Positions 22,860-31,450 of a stretch of 36,845 bases of DNA are shown in pieces. The notes below the pieces were generated by a model that was not told where the DNA came from, did not search any database, and was given only the letters and a program-made list of their open reading frames with translations. Source of the stretch: Fen-455 sp050012675 (lineage in GTDB: Bacteria > Actinomycetota > Acidimicrobiia > Acidimicrobiales > Bog-793); assembly GCA_050012675.1 (NCBI GenBank), contig JBEKGS010000033.1:1-36845 (forward strand), in the 5' to 3' direction. Both the position numbers and the translations under genes were made by a program. Positions within the stretch are counted from its first letter, which is position 1. Every line of letters begins with the position of its first letter.

Positions 22860-24547
22860 TGTCCCCTCCGTCGGCGGGCGGCCATGGCCCGTTCGTCCGC
22901 GCCTCCTCGCGCTTTCACATAGAGCCCATCCTCGGCGATAGCGCCGAGGTCTTTACGTCCGCGGGGAGCTCCGAAGAGCCAGAGCTCCACCTGAGCCAGA
23001 TGCGACGGCGGCTCGGCCTGGCGACTCTTCTGCTGGTGCTGTTCCTGACCTTCATGGACAACACGGTGATCAGCGTCACGCTGGCGAACGTCCAGTCGAC
23101 CCTTCATACCGGCATCAGCCAGCTCCAGTGGGTCATCAACGGTTATGCCCTCGTCTTCGCGAGCTTCATGCTCCTGTTCGGCACGCTCGGTGACCAACTC
23201 GGCCGTAAGAAGGTGATGCTGTCGGGGGTCATCCTGTTCTGTTGCGGCTCGGTCCTCGCCGCCGTTGCTCAGAACGCCGATACCCTCATCGCCGGCCGCG
23301 TCGTCATGGGGCTCGGAGCAGCCGCCTCCGAACCGGGCACGCTCTCCATGATCCGGCACCTCTACCCCGAGCGCCGCTCCCGGGCAAAGGCGCTCGGGAT
23401 TTGGGCGGGTGTCTCTGGCCTCGCGCTCGCAATGGGGCCCCTGATCGGTGGCGTTCTCGTCGGGGTGTACTCGTTCCGGGCAGTGTTCTGGTTCAACTTG
23501 TTCTTCGGCCTGGTAGCACTCGCCGGCGCCGCCCTGATACTGCCCGAGAGCGCCAACTCGGTCCGCTTCCGCCTGGACTTCACGGGCTTCCTCCTCGGTG
23601 CCGGCGCCCTCGCAGCCGCCTCGTTCGCCATCATCCAGGGCGAAACGGCGGGCTACAGGAACGCCAGGATCGACATGCTGTTCGCGGCCGCCTTCCTCCT
23701 CGCGGTCTTCTTCGTCTTCTACGAGCGCTCGGTAGCCCACCCGATACTCGACGTCTCGTTCTTCAAACGCTCGGCCTTCGCGGGTGCCAACGTCGTCGCG
23801 TTCTGCACGTATTTCGGCACCTTTTCGATCTTCTTCTTCGTGGCTCTCTACCTCCAGGACGTGGGGACGAGCTCGGGCTACGGGACCGCTCTCGACTTCG
23901 CTCCGATGGCGGCCGCCATGATCATCGCCTCGCTTCTCACCGGGCGTTGGGTGGCGCGATCGGGACCGCGGCTGCCGATGACGGTCGGTTGCGTGCTCGC
24001 AGGAATCGGCATCGTGCTGACAGAGATCGTCCTCACACCGAGCTCGGGCCTGTCCACGATCGGCTGGACGCTTCCCATCGCGGGTGTCGGGTTCGGCATC
24101 GCGATCGTGCCGGTGACTTCGACCGCTCTCTCGTCTCTGCCCGCCCGGCACTCGGGCATGGCGGCCTCGGCCACCAACACCAGCCGCGAGCTCGGCGCCG
24201 TTGCCGGCGTGGCGGTGCTCGGATCGATGGTGAACGGCCAATTGATCTCCAGCCTCATTCGCCAGCTGAACCTGATCGGCATCCCGAAGTCGTTCCAGAA
24301 CACCGTCATCGCGGCGGTCACGACGGGCACGTTCAACTCCCAGGCAGCACGGTTCAAGGGAACTCCGGCGATCACCAGGATCGTGCGGGAGGTGACCCAG
24401 GCCGCCTACGTCGCCTTCGGCCACGGCCTGGACGCGGCACTCTCGGCGGCCGGGGGGATGATGCTCCTGTGCGGGTTCGTCGCCGCGCTGACCATGCGTG
24501 CCCGGAACCATCCATCGGTGGACCTGCAGAGCCGCCCGCGAGACTAG
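22859..24547 (+). CDS. DHA2-family MFS multidrug exporter (EmrB/QacA type)
   Basis: 562 residues with about 14 transmembrane helices starting near residue 52. Family motifs: LTFMDNTVISVTLANVQ in helix 1 (DHA2 motif D1), GDQLGRKKVML (motif A) and LALAMGPLIGGVL (motif C, typical of drug/proton antiporters). Substrate unknown, probably hydrophobic drugs or metabolites expelled by proton exchange. The first 47 residues are hydrophilic; ATG 22859 is supported only by its TGATG overlap with the leader ORF. An alternative ATG at 23000 would begin right at the first helix. No regulator gene adjoins it. A weak hairpin follows the stop. Confidence 0.93.
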   Translation: MSPPSAGGHGPFVRASSRFHIEPILGDSAEVFTSAGSSEEPELHLSQMRRRLGLATLLLVLFLTFMDNTVISVTLANVQSTLHTGISQLQWVINGYALVFASFMLLFGTLGDQLGRKKVMLSGVILFCCGSVLAAVAQNADTLIAGRVVMGLGAAASEPGTLSMIRHLYPERRSRAKALGIWAGVSGLALAMGPLIGGVLVGVYSFRAVFWFNLFFGLVALAGAALILPESANSVRFRLDFTGFLLGAGALAAASFAIIQGETAGYRNARIDMLFAAAFLLAVFFVFYERSVAHPILDVSFFKRSAFAGANVVAFCTYFGTFSIFFFVALYLQDVGTSSGYGTALDFAPMAAAMIIASLLTGRWVARSGPRLPMTVGCVLAGIGIVLTEIVLTPSSGLSTIGWTLPIAGVGFGIAIVPVTSTALSSLPARHSGMAASATNTSRELGAVAGVAVLGSMVNGQLISSLIRQLNLIGIPKSFQNTVIAAVTTGTFNSQAARFKGTPAITRIVREVTQAAYVAFGHGLDAALSAAGGMMLLCGFVAALTMRARNHPSVDLQSRPRD

Positions 24548-24563
24548 GACCTCCGGCCGGGAC

Positions 24564-24582
24564 GCGACCGTTGACCGGTCGT
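24564..24582 (+). terminator. Possible terminator after the MFS gene
   Basis: CGACCG (24565-24570) pairs with CGGTCG (24576-24581) around TTGAC, 17 bases after the stop, with a G-T closing pair. There is no T-run. Confidence 0.3.
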
Positions 24583-24708
24583 CGCAGGTTCTGAGCCGAC
24601 CGGGGGCGCCCACCTCGGCCCAGGACCGCCGCTACGCTTGGCAACCGACCTTGCAGGGATTTGTCGCGGCGTAACTGGTGCGTACCGGTTGGAGGATGTC
24701 TGGCTGAG

Positions 24709-25794
24709 ATGAGCAGCCGAGCCGAGCTCGGCGACATGGTGCCCACGACCACAGGGCACGAAGGCGACATGGTGCCCACGACCACAGGGCACGAAGGCGA
24801 CATGGTGCCAACGACCGGGCGTGCGGCGCCGTTCATACGGCGGCTCCTCACGAGCCCCGGCTTGCGCTATCTGGTTCGCCGGCTCCTGCTCTCGATCCCC
24901 GTCCTGTTCGGTGTGATCGTCGTCACCTTCCTGCTCCTGCGCCTGGTACCCGGCGATCCGGCCCGCACTCTGCTGGGCCTGCACGCGCCGGCGGCAGCCG
25001 TGGCGGCCCTTCGTCACCAGCTGGGCCTCGACGAGCCGATCTGGCGCCAGTTCTGGCGGTACCTCTACGGGCTCGCGCACGGCAACCTGGGCACCTCGAT
25101 CGAGTACCAGGGCCCGGTGGCGTCGCTCATCCCCCCCTGCCTCGAGGTGACCGCCTCGCTCGTGTTAGTGGCGACGTTGTTCGCGGTCGTCATCACGGTG
25201 CCGTTGGCGGCGCTCGCGGCCATGCGCCAGGACCGCGCCCCCGACCACGCGGTGCGGCTGTTCTCGCTCATGGGCCTCGGGATGCCCTCGTTCTGGTTCG
25301 GCATCATCCTGATCGTGCTCTTGTCGGTCGACGTGCACGTGTTCCCCGTCGGCGGCTACGGCACGAGCTTTTGGACCCATCTGCACTCGCTCGTACTTCC
25401 CGGGCTGTGCGCCGCCATCGGCATCGTCCCGGTGCTCATCCGCAGCCTTCGCGTCGGCATGCTGGAAGTGCTCTCGGCCGACTACGTCGCGACCGCCCGG
25501 GCCAAGGGCCTGCGACCGTCGCGGGTCACTTTCGTGCACGTGGCGCGCAACGCCCTCATCCCCACGGTCACCCTGCTCGGGATCAACATCGCCTACCTGA
25601 TCGGGGGCACGGTGGTGATCGAGCGCGTCTTCGCCCTGAACGGGCTCGGCAACTTGATGCTCAACGCCATCGACTTCCGTGACTTCCCTGTCGTGCAGGG
25701 CGTGACGCTGATCTACGCGCTGGGCGTGATCGTCGTGATCCTGCTCACCGATCTCGTCACTGCGCGGCTCGACCCGAGGATAAGGCTCAAGTGA
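24709..25794 (+). CDS. DppB/OppB-type ABC transporter permease
   Basis: 361 residues from ATG 24709. The core beginning LRYLVRRLLLSIPVLFGVIVVTFLLLRLVPGDP is standard for DppB-type permeases of dipeptide, oligopeptide and nickel importers, with six helices. The EAA loop reads ADYVATARAKGLRPSRVTFVHVARNALIPT. The start is uncertain: 24709 has GGAGG 13 bases upstream, but the next residues come from 33-bp tandem repeats, each carrying a GAAGG-CGAC-ATG start-like signal. A start at 24802 would give 330 residues, nearer the family norm. The stop overlaps the next gene (GTGA). No substrate-binding protein gene is nearby. Confidence 0.92.
   Translation: MSSRAELGDMVPTTTGHEGDMVPTTTGHEGDMVPTTGRAAPFIRRLLTSPGLRYLVRRLLLSIPVLFGVIVVTFLLLRLVPGDPARTLLGLHAPAAAVAALRHQLGLDEPIWRQFWRYLYGLAHGNLGTSIEYQGPVASLIPPCLEVTASLVLVATLFAVVITVPLAALAAMRQDRAPDHAVRLFSLMGLGMPSFWFGIILIVLLSVDVHVFPVGGYGTSFWTHLHSLVLPGLCAAIGIVPVLIRSLRVGMLEVLSADYVATARAKGLRPSRVTFVHVARNALIPTVTLLGINIAYLIGGTVVIERVFALNGLGNLMLNAIDFRDFPVVQGVTLIYALGVIVVILLTDLVTARLDPRIRLK
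24730..24816 (+). repeat. Tandem 33-bp repeat, two full copies plus a 21-base partial
   Basis: Copies at 24730-24762 and 24763-24795 are identical; a third, partial copy at 24796-24816 has one mismatch. The unit encodes GDMVPTTTGHE in the permease frame. Each full copy contains an inverted repeat, GTGCCC and GGGCAC around nine bases. Each copy also contains an in-frame ATG (24736, 24769, 24802); the second and third follow a GAAGG ribosome-site-like sequence. Confidence 0.9.
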
Positions 25795-26672
25795 GCACGA
25801 CGACCGCAGATACCCTCGGCCTGTACGAGCCGGAGCGCGAGGTCGCCCAACGGCCTTCTGTCGGGTCGCGGGCGCTCCACAGCCCGACTTTCATGGCAGG
25901 CGCCACTTTGACCGCGACGATCGTCGCCCTCGTGCTGCTGGCTCCTGTGATCGGGCGTTACAGCCCGGTGTCCCAGGACCTTCTCCACACCCTCGCCGGC
26001 CCGAGCGGGGCCCACTGGCTCGGAACCGACGAGCTCGGCCGTGACATCTGGTCCCGGCTCCTGTACGCCGGGCGCACCGACTTGCAAGTCGGCGTGCTCG
26101 CAGTGCTCTTCCCCTTCAGCTTCGGCGTGTTCATCGGCACCGTGTGCGGCTACTTCGGCGGGGCCATCGACACTGTCGTCATGCGGGTCGTAGACATCGT
26201 GCTCGCATTCCCCTTCTATGTCCTTATCATCGCCCTCGTGTTCGTCGTGGGCGTAGGTACCCACGGCATCTACATCGCCTTCGCGCTGACGGACTGGGTC
26301 ATCTACGCCAGGACCACGCGCAGTGCCACGATGGTCGCCCGCAGCCTCGACTGGGTGGCGGCCGCCGAAGGCGGCGGCCTGTCGAGGACGCGCGTGCTGT
26401 GGCGCCACATCCTGCCCAACACGATCACCCAGGCGATCGTCTACGCCATGTCCGACATCGTGCTCGTGATACTGGCCGTGGTCACCCTCGGGTATCTCGG
26501 CCTCGGCATACAGCCGCCTGCGCCGGACTGGGGATCGATGATCTCGGACGGCCAGAACTTCATCCAGACCAACCAGTGGCTGGCGGCCGTCCCGGGGATG
26601 GCGGTCGTGCTCACAGGTATCGGCCTGTCGCTGCTCGGCGACGGCCTGGCGGACATATTGCGGCCCGAGTGA
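25791..26672 (+). CDS. DppC/OppC-type ABC transporter permease
   Basis: 293 residues, six helices. HWLGTDELGRDIWSRLLYAGRTDLQVG is the hallmark N-terminal segment of DppC permeases. The EAA loop is DWVAAAEGGGLSRTRVLWRHILPN, and the end GIGLSLLGDGLADILRPE is typical. It pairs with the DppB-type protein in the membrane. The GTG start overlaps the previous stop by three bases (GTGA), and its own stop overlaps the next gene in the same way, so translation is coupled and subunit ratios are probably fixed. Confidence 0.95.
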   Translation: MSTTTADTLGLYEPEREVAQRPSVGSRALHSPTFMAGATLTATIVALVLLAPVIGRYSPVSQDLLHTLAGPSGAHWLGTDELGRDIWSRLLYAGRTDLQVGVLAVLFPFSFGVFIGTVCGYFGGAIDTVVMRVVDIVLAFPFYVLIIALVFVVGVGTHGIYIAFALTDWVIYARTTRSATMVARSLDWVAAAEGGGLSRTRVLWRHILPNTITQAIVYAMSDIVLVILAVVTLGYLGLGIQPPAPDWGSMISDGQNFIQTNQWLAAVPGMAVVLTGIGLSLLGDGLADILRPE

Positions 26673-27670
26673 CCCCCCTTTTGGAGGTCGAAGATCTCGT
26701 CGTCGAGATGAGGCGCCACGGGGTGGCGTTCCGGGCGGTGGACGGCGTCTCGTTCGCCCTCGAGCGTGGCGGCGCGCTGGCGATCGTCGGCGAGTCGGGT
26801 TGCGGCAAGAGCCTCACGCTCCGGGCGGTCATGGGCCTTTTGCCCAGTGGCGGGCGCCTCAGCTCCGGACGGGTCGTCGTCGACGGCGTGGCACTGCCCG
26901 TGGAGGCCCGCGGCCGTGGGCGCGGCCACCGACAGCACCGCCGCATGTCCATCGTCTTCCAGGACGCTCTGAGCGCCCTGAGTCCGGTGGCCACGGTCGG
27001 CAACCAGATCGCCGAGGCGCCGCGCCACGTGCTCGGCCTCGGCCGCGCTGAATCGAGGGCGAGGGCCATCGAGCTGCTCAGGCTGGTCGGGATCCCCGAC
27101 CCGGAGCGCCGCTACCACGCCTATCCGCACGAGCTGTCCGGTGGCACCCGCCAGAGGGTGATGATCGCGATCGCCCTGTCGTCGGAGCCGGCGATCCTGC
27201 TGTGCGACGAGCCGACGACGGCCCTCGACGTCACGATCCAGACCCAGATCCTCGCCCTGCTCGCAGAGCTGCGCCGAGAACGAGGTCTGTCGCTGGTCTT
27301 TGTCACCCACGACCTCGGGGTCGTGAGCCAGGTGGCCGAGAACGTCGCGGTCATGTACACGGGCCGGTTCGTCGAGACCGGACCCACCGCCGAGGTCCTG
27401 GCCGCTCCCAGGCACCCCTACACGAGCGGTCTCTTGGCCGCGGCACCGGACGTGGACCGCCCCGAACACGAGCCCGTCGCCATCCCGGGTTCCCTGCCGG
27501 ACCCCCTGGCCCTCCCGGCCGGTTGCCGTTTCCATCCCCGTTGCCGGTTCGCCACCGCCGAGTGCCTCACGACCGACGTCCGCCTCCAGCCCGTCGGGCC
27601 GGGTCGCCAGTCAGCCTGTCTGCACTCGGACGTGCTCGCGGCCGCGCAGGCGGCCGTCGGCCATGACTGA
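26669..27670 (+). CDS. DppD/OppD-type ABC transporter ATPase
   Basis: 333 residues from GTG 26669. Walker A is GESGCGKS (near 36-43), followed by a Q-loop in SIVFQDALSALSP. The signature motif LSGGTRQRV differs slightly from the usual LSGGMRQRV. Walker B is ILLCDEPTTALDVT and the switch histidine is in FVTHDLGVV. The C-terminal oligopeptide-type extension has PAGCRFHPRCRFA, whose cysteines in this subfamily may bind an iron-sulfur cluster. The start overlaps the previous stop (GTGA) and the stop overlaps the DppF gene by eight bases. A longer frame upstream only reads through the permease gene. Confidence 0.95.
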   Translation: MTPLLEVEDLVVEMRRHGVAFRAVDGVSFALERGGALAIVGESGCGKSLTLRAVMGLLPSGGRLSSGRVVVDGVALPVEARGRGRGHRQHRRMSIVFQDALSALSPVATVGNQIAEAPRHVLGLGRAESRARAIELLRLVGIPDPERRYHAYPHELSGGTRQRVMIAIALSSEPAILLCDEPTTALDVTIQTQILALLAELRRERGLSLVFVTHDLGVVSQVAENVAVMYTGRFVETGPTAEVLAAPRHPYTSGLLAAAPDVDRPEHEPVAIPGSLPDPLALPAGCRFHPRCRFATAECLTTDVRLQPVGPGRQSACLHSDVLAAAQAAVGHD

Positions 27671-28631
27671 GGCCCTCATCGAGGTCGAGGGCCTCTCGGT
27701 GACGTTCCGGTCCGAGCACGGCCACGCGCTGAGGGCCGTCGACGACGTCACCCTCGAGATCGCCGAGGGCGAGGTGGTCGGCCTCGTGGGCGAGTCCGGG
27801 TGCGGCAAGACGACTCTCGCCAGCTGCATCGCCGGGCGGCTCGCCCCGAGCACCGGGGTCGTGCGCTTCGACGGTCGTGAGCTCGAGGTGAGCCGGACCG
27901 TGGAGGACCGCAGAGCCATTCAGATGGTGTTCCAGGACCCTTATTCGTCGCTCAACCCCCGCATGACCGTCCGCCACGTGCTGAGCGAGCTGCTGAAGGT
28001 GCACCGGCTGGTCCCGCGCTCTGGCATAGAGGCTCGCTGCAGGGAGCTCATGGCCCTGGTCGGCCTGCCGACGAGGGCCTTGGACGGCCTGCCGAGCCAG
28101 TTCTCCGGAGGCCAGCGGCAGCGGATAGCCATCGCCCGGGCGCTCACCGTCGAGCCGCGCGTGATCATCGCCGACGAGCCGGTCTCCGCACTCGACGTCT
28201 CTGTGCAGGCCACGATCCTCAAGCTCTTCGAAGACCTTCGCAGCCGCCTCGGCCTGACTGTCGTGTTCATCTCGCACAACCTGGCCGTCGTGAGGCACCT
28301 GAGCGACCGCGTGGCCGTCATGTACCTGGGCAGGATCGTCGAGCAGGGCGACCGCGAGGCGGTCTTCGGCGATCCGCGCCATCCCTACACCCGGGCGTTG
28401 CTGGCCGCGGCTCCGAGGTTGCATCAAGTAGAGCTCGTCCGGGCCGTGGTCAAAGGCGAGCCGCCGAGCCCAATCGACATCCCGACCGGGTGCCCGTTCC
28501 ACCCGCGGTGCCCGCGCTCAGAAGAGATCTGCACGCGCCAGAGGCCCGTTCTCGATCAGGCCGGCGCATGCCCTCGGCACCTGGCGGCCTGCCACTTCCG
28601 CGACGAGACCGCTTCCCGGGCGGAACCATGA
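27663..28631 (+). CDS. DppF/OppF-type ABC transporter ATPase
   Basis: 322 residues. Walker A GESGCGKTT (near 41-49), Q-loop MVFQDPYSSLNPRMTV, signature FSGGQRQRIAIARAL, Walker B IIADEPVSALDVS, and switch histidine FISHNLAVV. The C-terminal extension has PTGCPFHPRCPRSEEIC with spaced cysteines. It should form the heterodimeric motor with the DppD-type protein. The ATG lies inside the end of the upstream gene, and its own stop overlaps the aminotransferase start (ATGA). PYSSLNPRMTV is the classic DppF/OppF stretch, so the subunit assignment is firm; the substrate class is not. Confidence 0.96.
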   Translation: MTEALIEVEGLSVTFRSEHGHALRAVDDVTLEIAEGEVVGLVGESGCGKTTLASCIAGRLAPSTGVVRFDGRELEVSRTVEDRRAIQMVFQDPYSSLNPRMTVRHVLSELLKVHRLVPRSGIEARCRELMALVGLPTRALDGLPSQFSGGQRQRIAIARALTVEPRVIIADEPVSALDVSVQATILKLFEDLRSRLGLTVVFISHNLAVVRHLSDRVAVMYLGRIVEQGDREAVFGDPRHPYTRALLAAAPRLHQVELVRAVVKGEPPSPIDIPTGCPFHPRCPRSEEICTRQRPVLDQAGACPRHLAACHFRDETASRAEP

Positions 28632-29740
28632 GCGACCCGCTGCTCGACCCTGGGGCGATCGCGCCCGCCCGCTTCGAACAGCTCGGGCGCTTAGTGGCCA
28701 CGCTGCTCGAGACGAGCCTCGACATCGTGCTTCCCCAAGCCGAGGCGGTGCTTCCCCTCGAGGCGGCCGCGCGCGGTCTCGGCCGAGCCGGCCTCACCGT
28801 GCTCAACCTCGAGACGACCCCCTACGGCGCGACCATCGGGCGCTGGCTGAGACAGACGGGCGCGACCGTGATCGGGCTCGAGGCCGAGCCCCGCAGGGCC
28901 GTCGAGCCGGAGGCGGTCGCACGGGCGCTGCGGGACAACCCCGGGATCCTTCTCGTCAGCTTCGTCCACGTCGAAGCGGCGAGCGGAGTGCGCAACGACG
29001 CCCCGGCCATCATCTCGCTCGCCCGTGAGCACGGAGCCCTCGTCCTCATCGACGTCGTGGCCTCCACCGGAGCGCACGAGGTCGCACTGGACGACTGGGG
29101 CGTCGACATCGCCGTGGTCGGGCCGCAAAAGGCGCTCGCAGGCCCGGCGGGCATCTCGGTCGCGGCCGTGAGCGACCGTGCCTGGCTCGCCATGTCCGAC
29201 AACCCCGGCGCGCCGCGCGACTCGGTGCTGTCCCTGCTCGACTGGAAGGAACGCTGGCTGGACACCGACCACAGCGTGATCCCCGGCACGCCGGTGCCAC
29301 TCGAGATCCTCGCCCTCGAAGCCGCGCTCGAGCGCGTGAGCGCCGAGGGGCTCGCGAACGTGCAGCGACGCCACCGCTGCTCGGCGGCGGCAAGTCGCGC
29401 CGGCGCGCGGGCTCTTGGTCTCAGCCCTTACGCGCTCGACCCGGAGGCGGCGGTGGTGGCCACCACGCTCCAGGCACCCCCTGGCACCGACGCCCGTGCC
29501 CTTGTGGAGCGGGCCCGGCGCAATGGCGTCGTGGCGCTCTCGCCGGGCTTCGGCGCTCTCGCCGGCACGGTGCTGCGGATCGACCACACCGGCCAGCGCG
29601 CCCGCCTCGATGTCGTGCTCGGCACTCTCGAAGCGCTCGGGGGCGCGCTCGACGCCTCGCCCGGTAGAGGTTCGGTCCCCGACGCCCTCGAAGCTGCACA
29701 GCAGGCCTGGTCGGCTGAGGAGACCCGCTCGCCCGCCTGA
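28628..29740 (+). CDS. Class V PLP-dependent aminotransferase (serine-pyruvate/alanine-glyoxylate type)
   Basis: 370 residues, fold type I. The middle follows the family: DNPGILLVSFVHVEAASGVRNDAPAI, then ALVLIDVVASTGAHEVALDDWGVDI with the cofactor-ring Asp, and VVGPQKALAGPAG with the Schiff-base lysine, Lys168. Relatives include alanine-glyoxylate, serine-pyruvate and ureidoglycine-glyoxylate aminotransferases; I cannot choose among these. The N-terminal region lacks the usual PGPTPVP-type opening. The ATG overlaps the DppF-type stop (ATGA), so the enzyme is made together with the importer and may act on what is imported. Confidence 0.88.
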   Translation: MSDPLLDPGAIAPARFEQLGRLVATLLETSLDIVLPQAEAVLPLEAAARGLGRAGLTVLNLETTPYGATIGRWLRQTGATVIGLEAEPRRAVEPEAVARALRDNPGILLVSFVHVEAASGVRNDAPAIISLAREHGALVLIDVVASTGAHEVALDDWGVDIAVVGPQKALAGPAGISVAAVSDRAWLAMSDNPGAPRDSVLSLLDWKERWLDTDHSVIPGTPVPLEILALEAALERVSAEGLANVQRRHRCSAAASRAGARALGLSPYALDPEAAVVATTLQAPPGTDARALVERARRNGVVALSPGFGALAGTVLRIDHTGQRARLDVVLGTLEALGGALDASPGRGSVPDALEAAQQAWSAEETRSPA

Positions 29741-29787
29741 GACGACCCGAAGGGCGCGGGCTCACTCGGCGAAGGCGGACGGGCGCC

Positions 29788-30636
29788 TCAGAGTCGTTCG
29801 GCGTCCACGAGGCGGGCACCGCCGGCACGGGGAGCGTCTCGGTCGAGTGGTCTCCCGTAGCTCGCCGCCCGCTCTGCGATGTCGTAGACATCGGCCCGCC
29901 AGCCATTGCCCGCGAGCCACTCGACGGCCTGCTCGGCGCCAGCAGATCGCCAAAGGGCGACATAATCGCCCGGCTCGCCGGTGCCGTCGGGGTGGGCCTC
30001 GCGCCACGCCTCGAGGCGGCGGCCGCTGGCGAGGGTGAGCCCCAACCGGCTTCCCGCCGGCGACAGCTCGGCGGCCCGGCTGACGAGCGAATCGCTGGCC
30101 TCGGGGGAAAGGTAGGCGAGCAGCCCCTCGGCGAGCCAGGTCACCCCGCTGCCCGCGTCGAAGCCTGCGTCGGCGAGCGGCCGGCCCCAGTTGCCGGAAA
30201 GGTCGACCGGCACGGTGATGCGCTCGCACGCGGGGCGCCAGCCTTCGGTGCGGACAACCTGCTCTTTGAACTCCAGCACTTCGGGAAGATCGATCTCGAA
30301 GACCCGGAGCTTGTCCGGCCAGGTCAGGCGGAACGCCCGGGCGTCGAGACCCGCTCCGAAGATCACCACCTGGCGGCATCCCCGGGCGCAGGCCCCGAGC
30401 ACGAGTTCGTCGAGGAAGCGGGTCCTCACCACCACCCAGGAGCCGAGCGCTGCCCGTCTCTGGCGGCGCCGGGCATCCTTCCCCGGGTGCTCGCTCGGGC
30501 CGGCCGCCCTCACGAAGCTCGCCGCGAACGGATCTGTGAAGAGCCGGTCCGCCCGTTGGGTCTCGGCCGCACGAAGTTCCGCCACGCCGACAGACGTGGC
30601 CCCTACGGCAGGAAGGACGGGCCCGTCGTCCGGCAC
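29788..30636 (-). CDS. LCMT-like SAM-dependent methyltransferase (TIGR00027 type)
   Basis: 282 residues of the leucine-carboxyl-methyltransferase-like family common in mycobacteria and relatives. VGVAELRAAETQRADRLFTDP at the start, RTRFLDELVLGA, the SAM-binding QVVIFGAGLDARAFRL, VFEIDLPEVLEFKEQ, and VTWLAEGLLAYLSPEA are all typical and in order. The methyl acceptor is unknown; some relatives modify polyketides or small acids. The GTG start at 30636 is 15 bases after the VOC gene's stop, so they form a pair. The C-terminus (about 255-282) is charged. Confidence 0.9.
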   Translation of the reverse strand: MPDDGPVLPAVGATSVGVAELRAAETQRADRLFTDPFAASFVRAAGPSEHPGKDARRRQRRAALGSWVVVRTRFLDELVLGACARGCRQVVIFGAGLDARAFRLTWPDKLRVFEIDLPEVLEFKEQVVRTEGWRPACERITVPVDLSGNWGRPLADAGFDAGSGVTWLAEGLLAYLSPEASDSLVSRAAELSPAGSRLGLTLASGRRLEAWREAHPDGTGEPGDYVALWRSAGAEQAVEWLAGNGWRADVYDIAERAASYGRPLDRDAPRAGGARLVDAERL

Positions 30637-30651
30637 CGGCTCAGCGCCCCG

Positions 30652-31029
30652 TCAAATGTCGTAAGCAGCCGGGTGCTTCGGCTGGTAGAGGATCATCTCG
30701 CCCGCGCCCGGCACGAGCAGGGTCGCTGTCACCCCGAAGCCGGCGTCGCGGATCTCACCTGCAAAGCGGGCGCCCTTGTCCTTGAGCTCCGCCACGGTAG
30801 CTGCGAGGTCGTCGCACATGAGAGAGATCTCGTGGTGCTGCGGGGTCGACCACGCCTGGCCGCCGTGATCGCCCGAGGTCGGGTGCACGCCGAGCTCGCT
30901 CGGCCCGGTCTTGAAGATGAGCCAGCCTCCGTGGGCGTCCACGTGCGGCCACTCGAGGACGTCGCGGAAGAACGCCCGGGCCGCTTCGGCGTCGTCGGCG
31001 TAGACCAGTGTGTGGACTGCTGTGATCAT
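30652..31029 (-). CDS. VOC-superfamily (glyoxalase/dioxygenase-fold) protein
   Basis: 125 residues, one VOC module pair. The N-terminus ITAVHTLVYADDAEAARAFFRDVLEWPHVD and the later HHEISLMCDDLAATVAELKDKGARFAG with GAGEMILYQPKHPAA are the standard beta-alpha-beta-beta-beta units. Candidate metal ligands are His (residue 5), His in QHHEISL and Glu in GEMILYQP. Substrate unknown; small size fits a dimeric lyase- or resistance-type protein. The ATG at 31029 has no ribosome site, but TAACCT ends seven bases upstream, so the mRNA is probably leaderless. Upstream in-frame codons read into non-coding sequence. Confidence 0.88.
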   Translation of the reverse strand: MITAVHTLVYADDAEAARAFFRDVLEWPHVDAHGGWLIFKTGPSELGVHPTSGDHGGQAWSTPQHHEISLMCDDLAATVAELKDKGARFAGEIRDAGFGVTATLLVPGAGEMILYQPKHPAAYDI

Positions 31030-31398
31030 GCGCGCCAGGTTACGCGGCGGCGCCTGAGTCCCGTACCGCCCGGGCATCGCTTCGGTCGGAAATCTCCTCG
31101 AGCCGGGAACGAAACGGGCGGCAGCGGTGTTGCAGAATTTGGTTCCCCCAGTGGAGCCAGGAAGGGGGGCTCGAGCCAAAGCGTGCGAGACGAATTCCAT
31201 TACATCCCCGAGGTTGACCCGAAGCCTGCGGGCGCCTCGTAGGAGAAGTTTGCCCTACCGAGGTTGGCACCCGGGAGTGTCGACGGTGATGCTGCACCAG
31301 GGCATTACGCAGCGGCCAGAGCGCACAAAGCTCGCCTGGGGCCTCAAGTTTGCTGAAACTCAACGGCTTCCTCGGGGTGTAGACAACTGAACAGATGG
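31030..31398. other. Intergenic region, no gene recognised
   Basis: About 370 bases upstream of the VOC gene. Short frames are open on both strands but lack ribosome sites and family resemblance. CCGAGGTTG occurs twice (about 31207 and 31258). A decayed gene is possible. Confidence 0.35.
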
Positions 31399-31427
31399 GT
31401 GCCCGCTCCCCAACAAGGGGCGGGCAC
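31399..31427 (-). terminator. Terminator of the 101-residue protein gene
   Basis: GTGCCCGC (31399-31406) pairs with GCGGGCAC (31420-31427). An inner CCC/GGG stem and a bulged T surround AACAA. On the minus strand the hairpin is followed by a moderately T-rich stretch (ATCTGTTCAGTTGTCT). It lies 24 bases beyond the stop of the minus-strand gene. Confidence 0.65.
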
Positions 31428-31450
31428 TGTCGCGTGGGTGCTGCGGGCCC

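Noticed and set aside
22799..24613. 604-codon open frame on the minus strand across the MFS gene
   Set aside because: Highly charged composition without domain pattern, and exactly antisense to a clear 14-TM exporter; it is a GC-rich shadow.
31140..31190. tRNA-like T-loop (GGCTCGAGCC) on the minus strand
   Set aside because: No matching acceptor stem, D-arm or anticodon arm could be found upstream.
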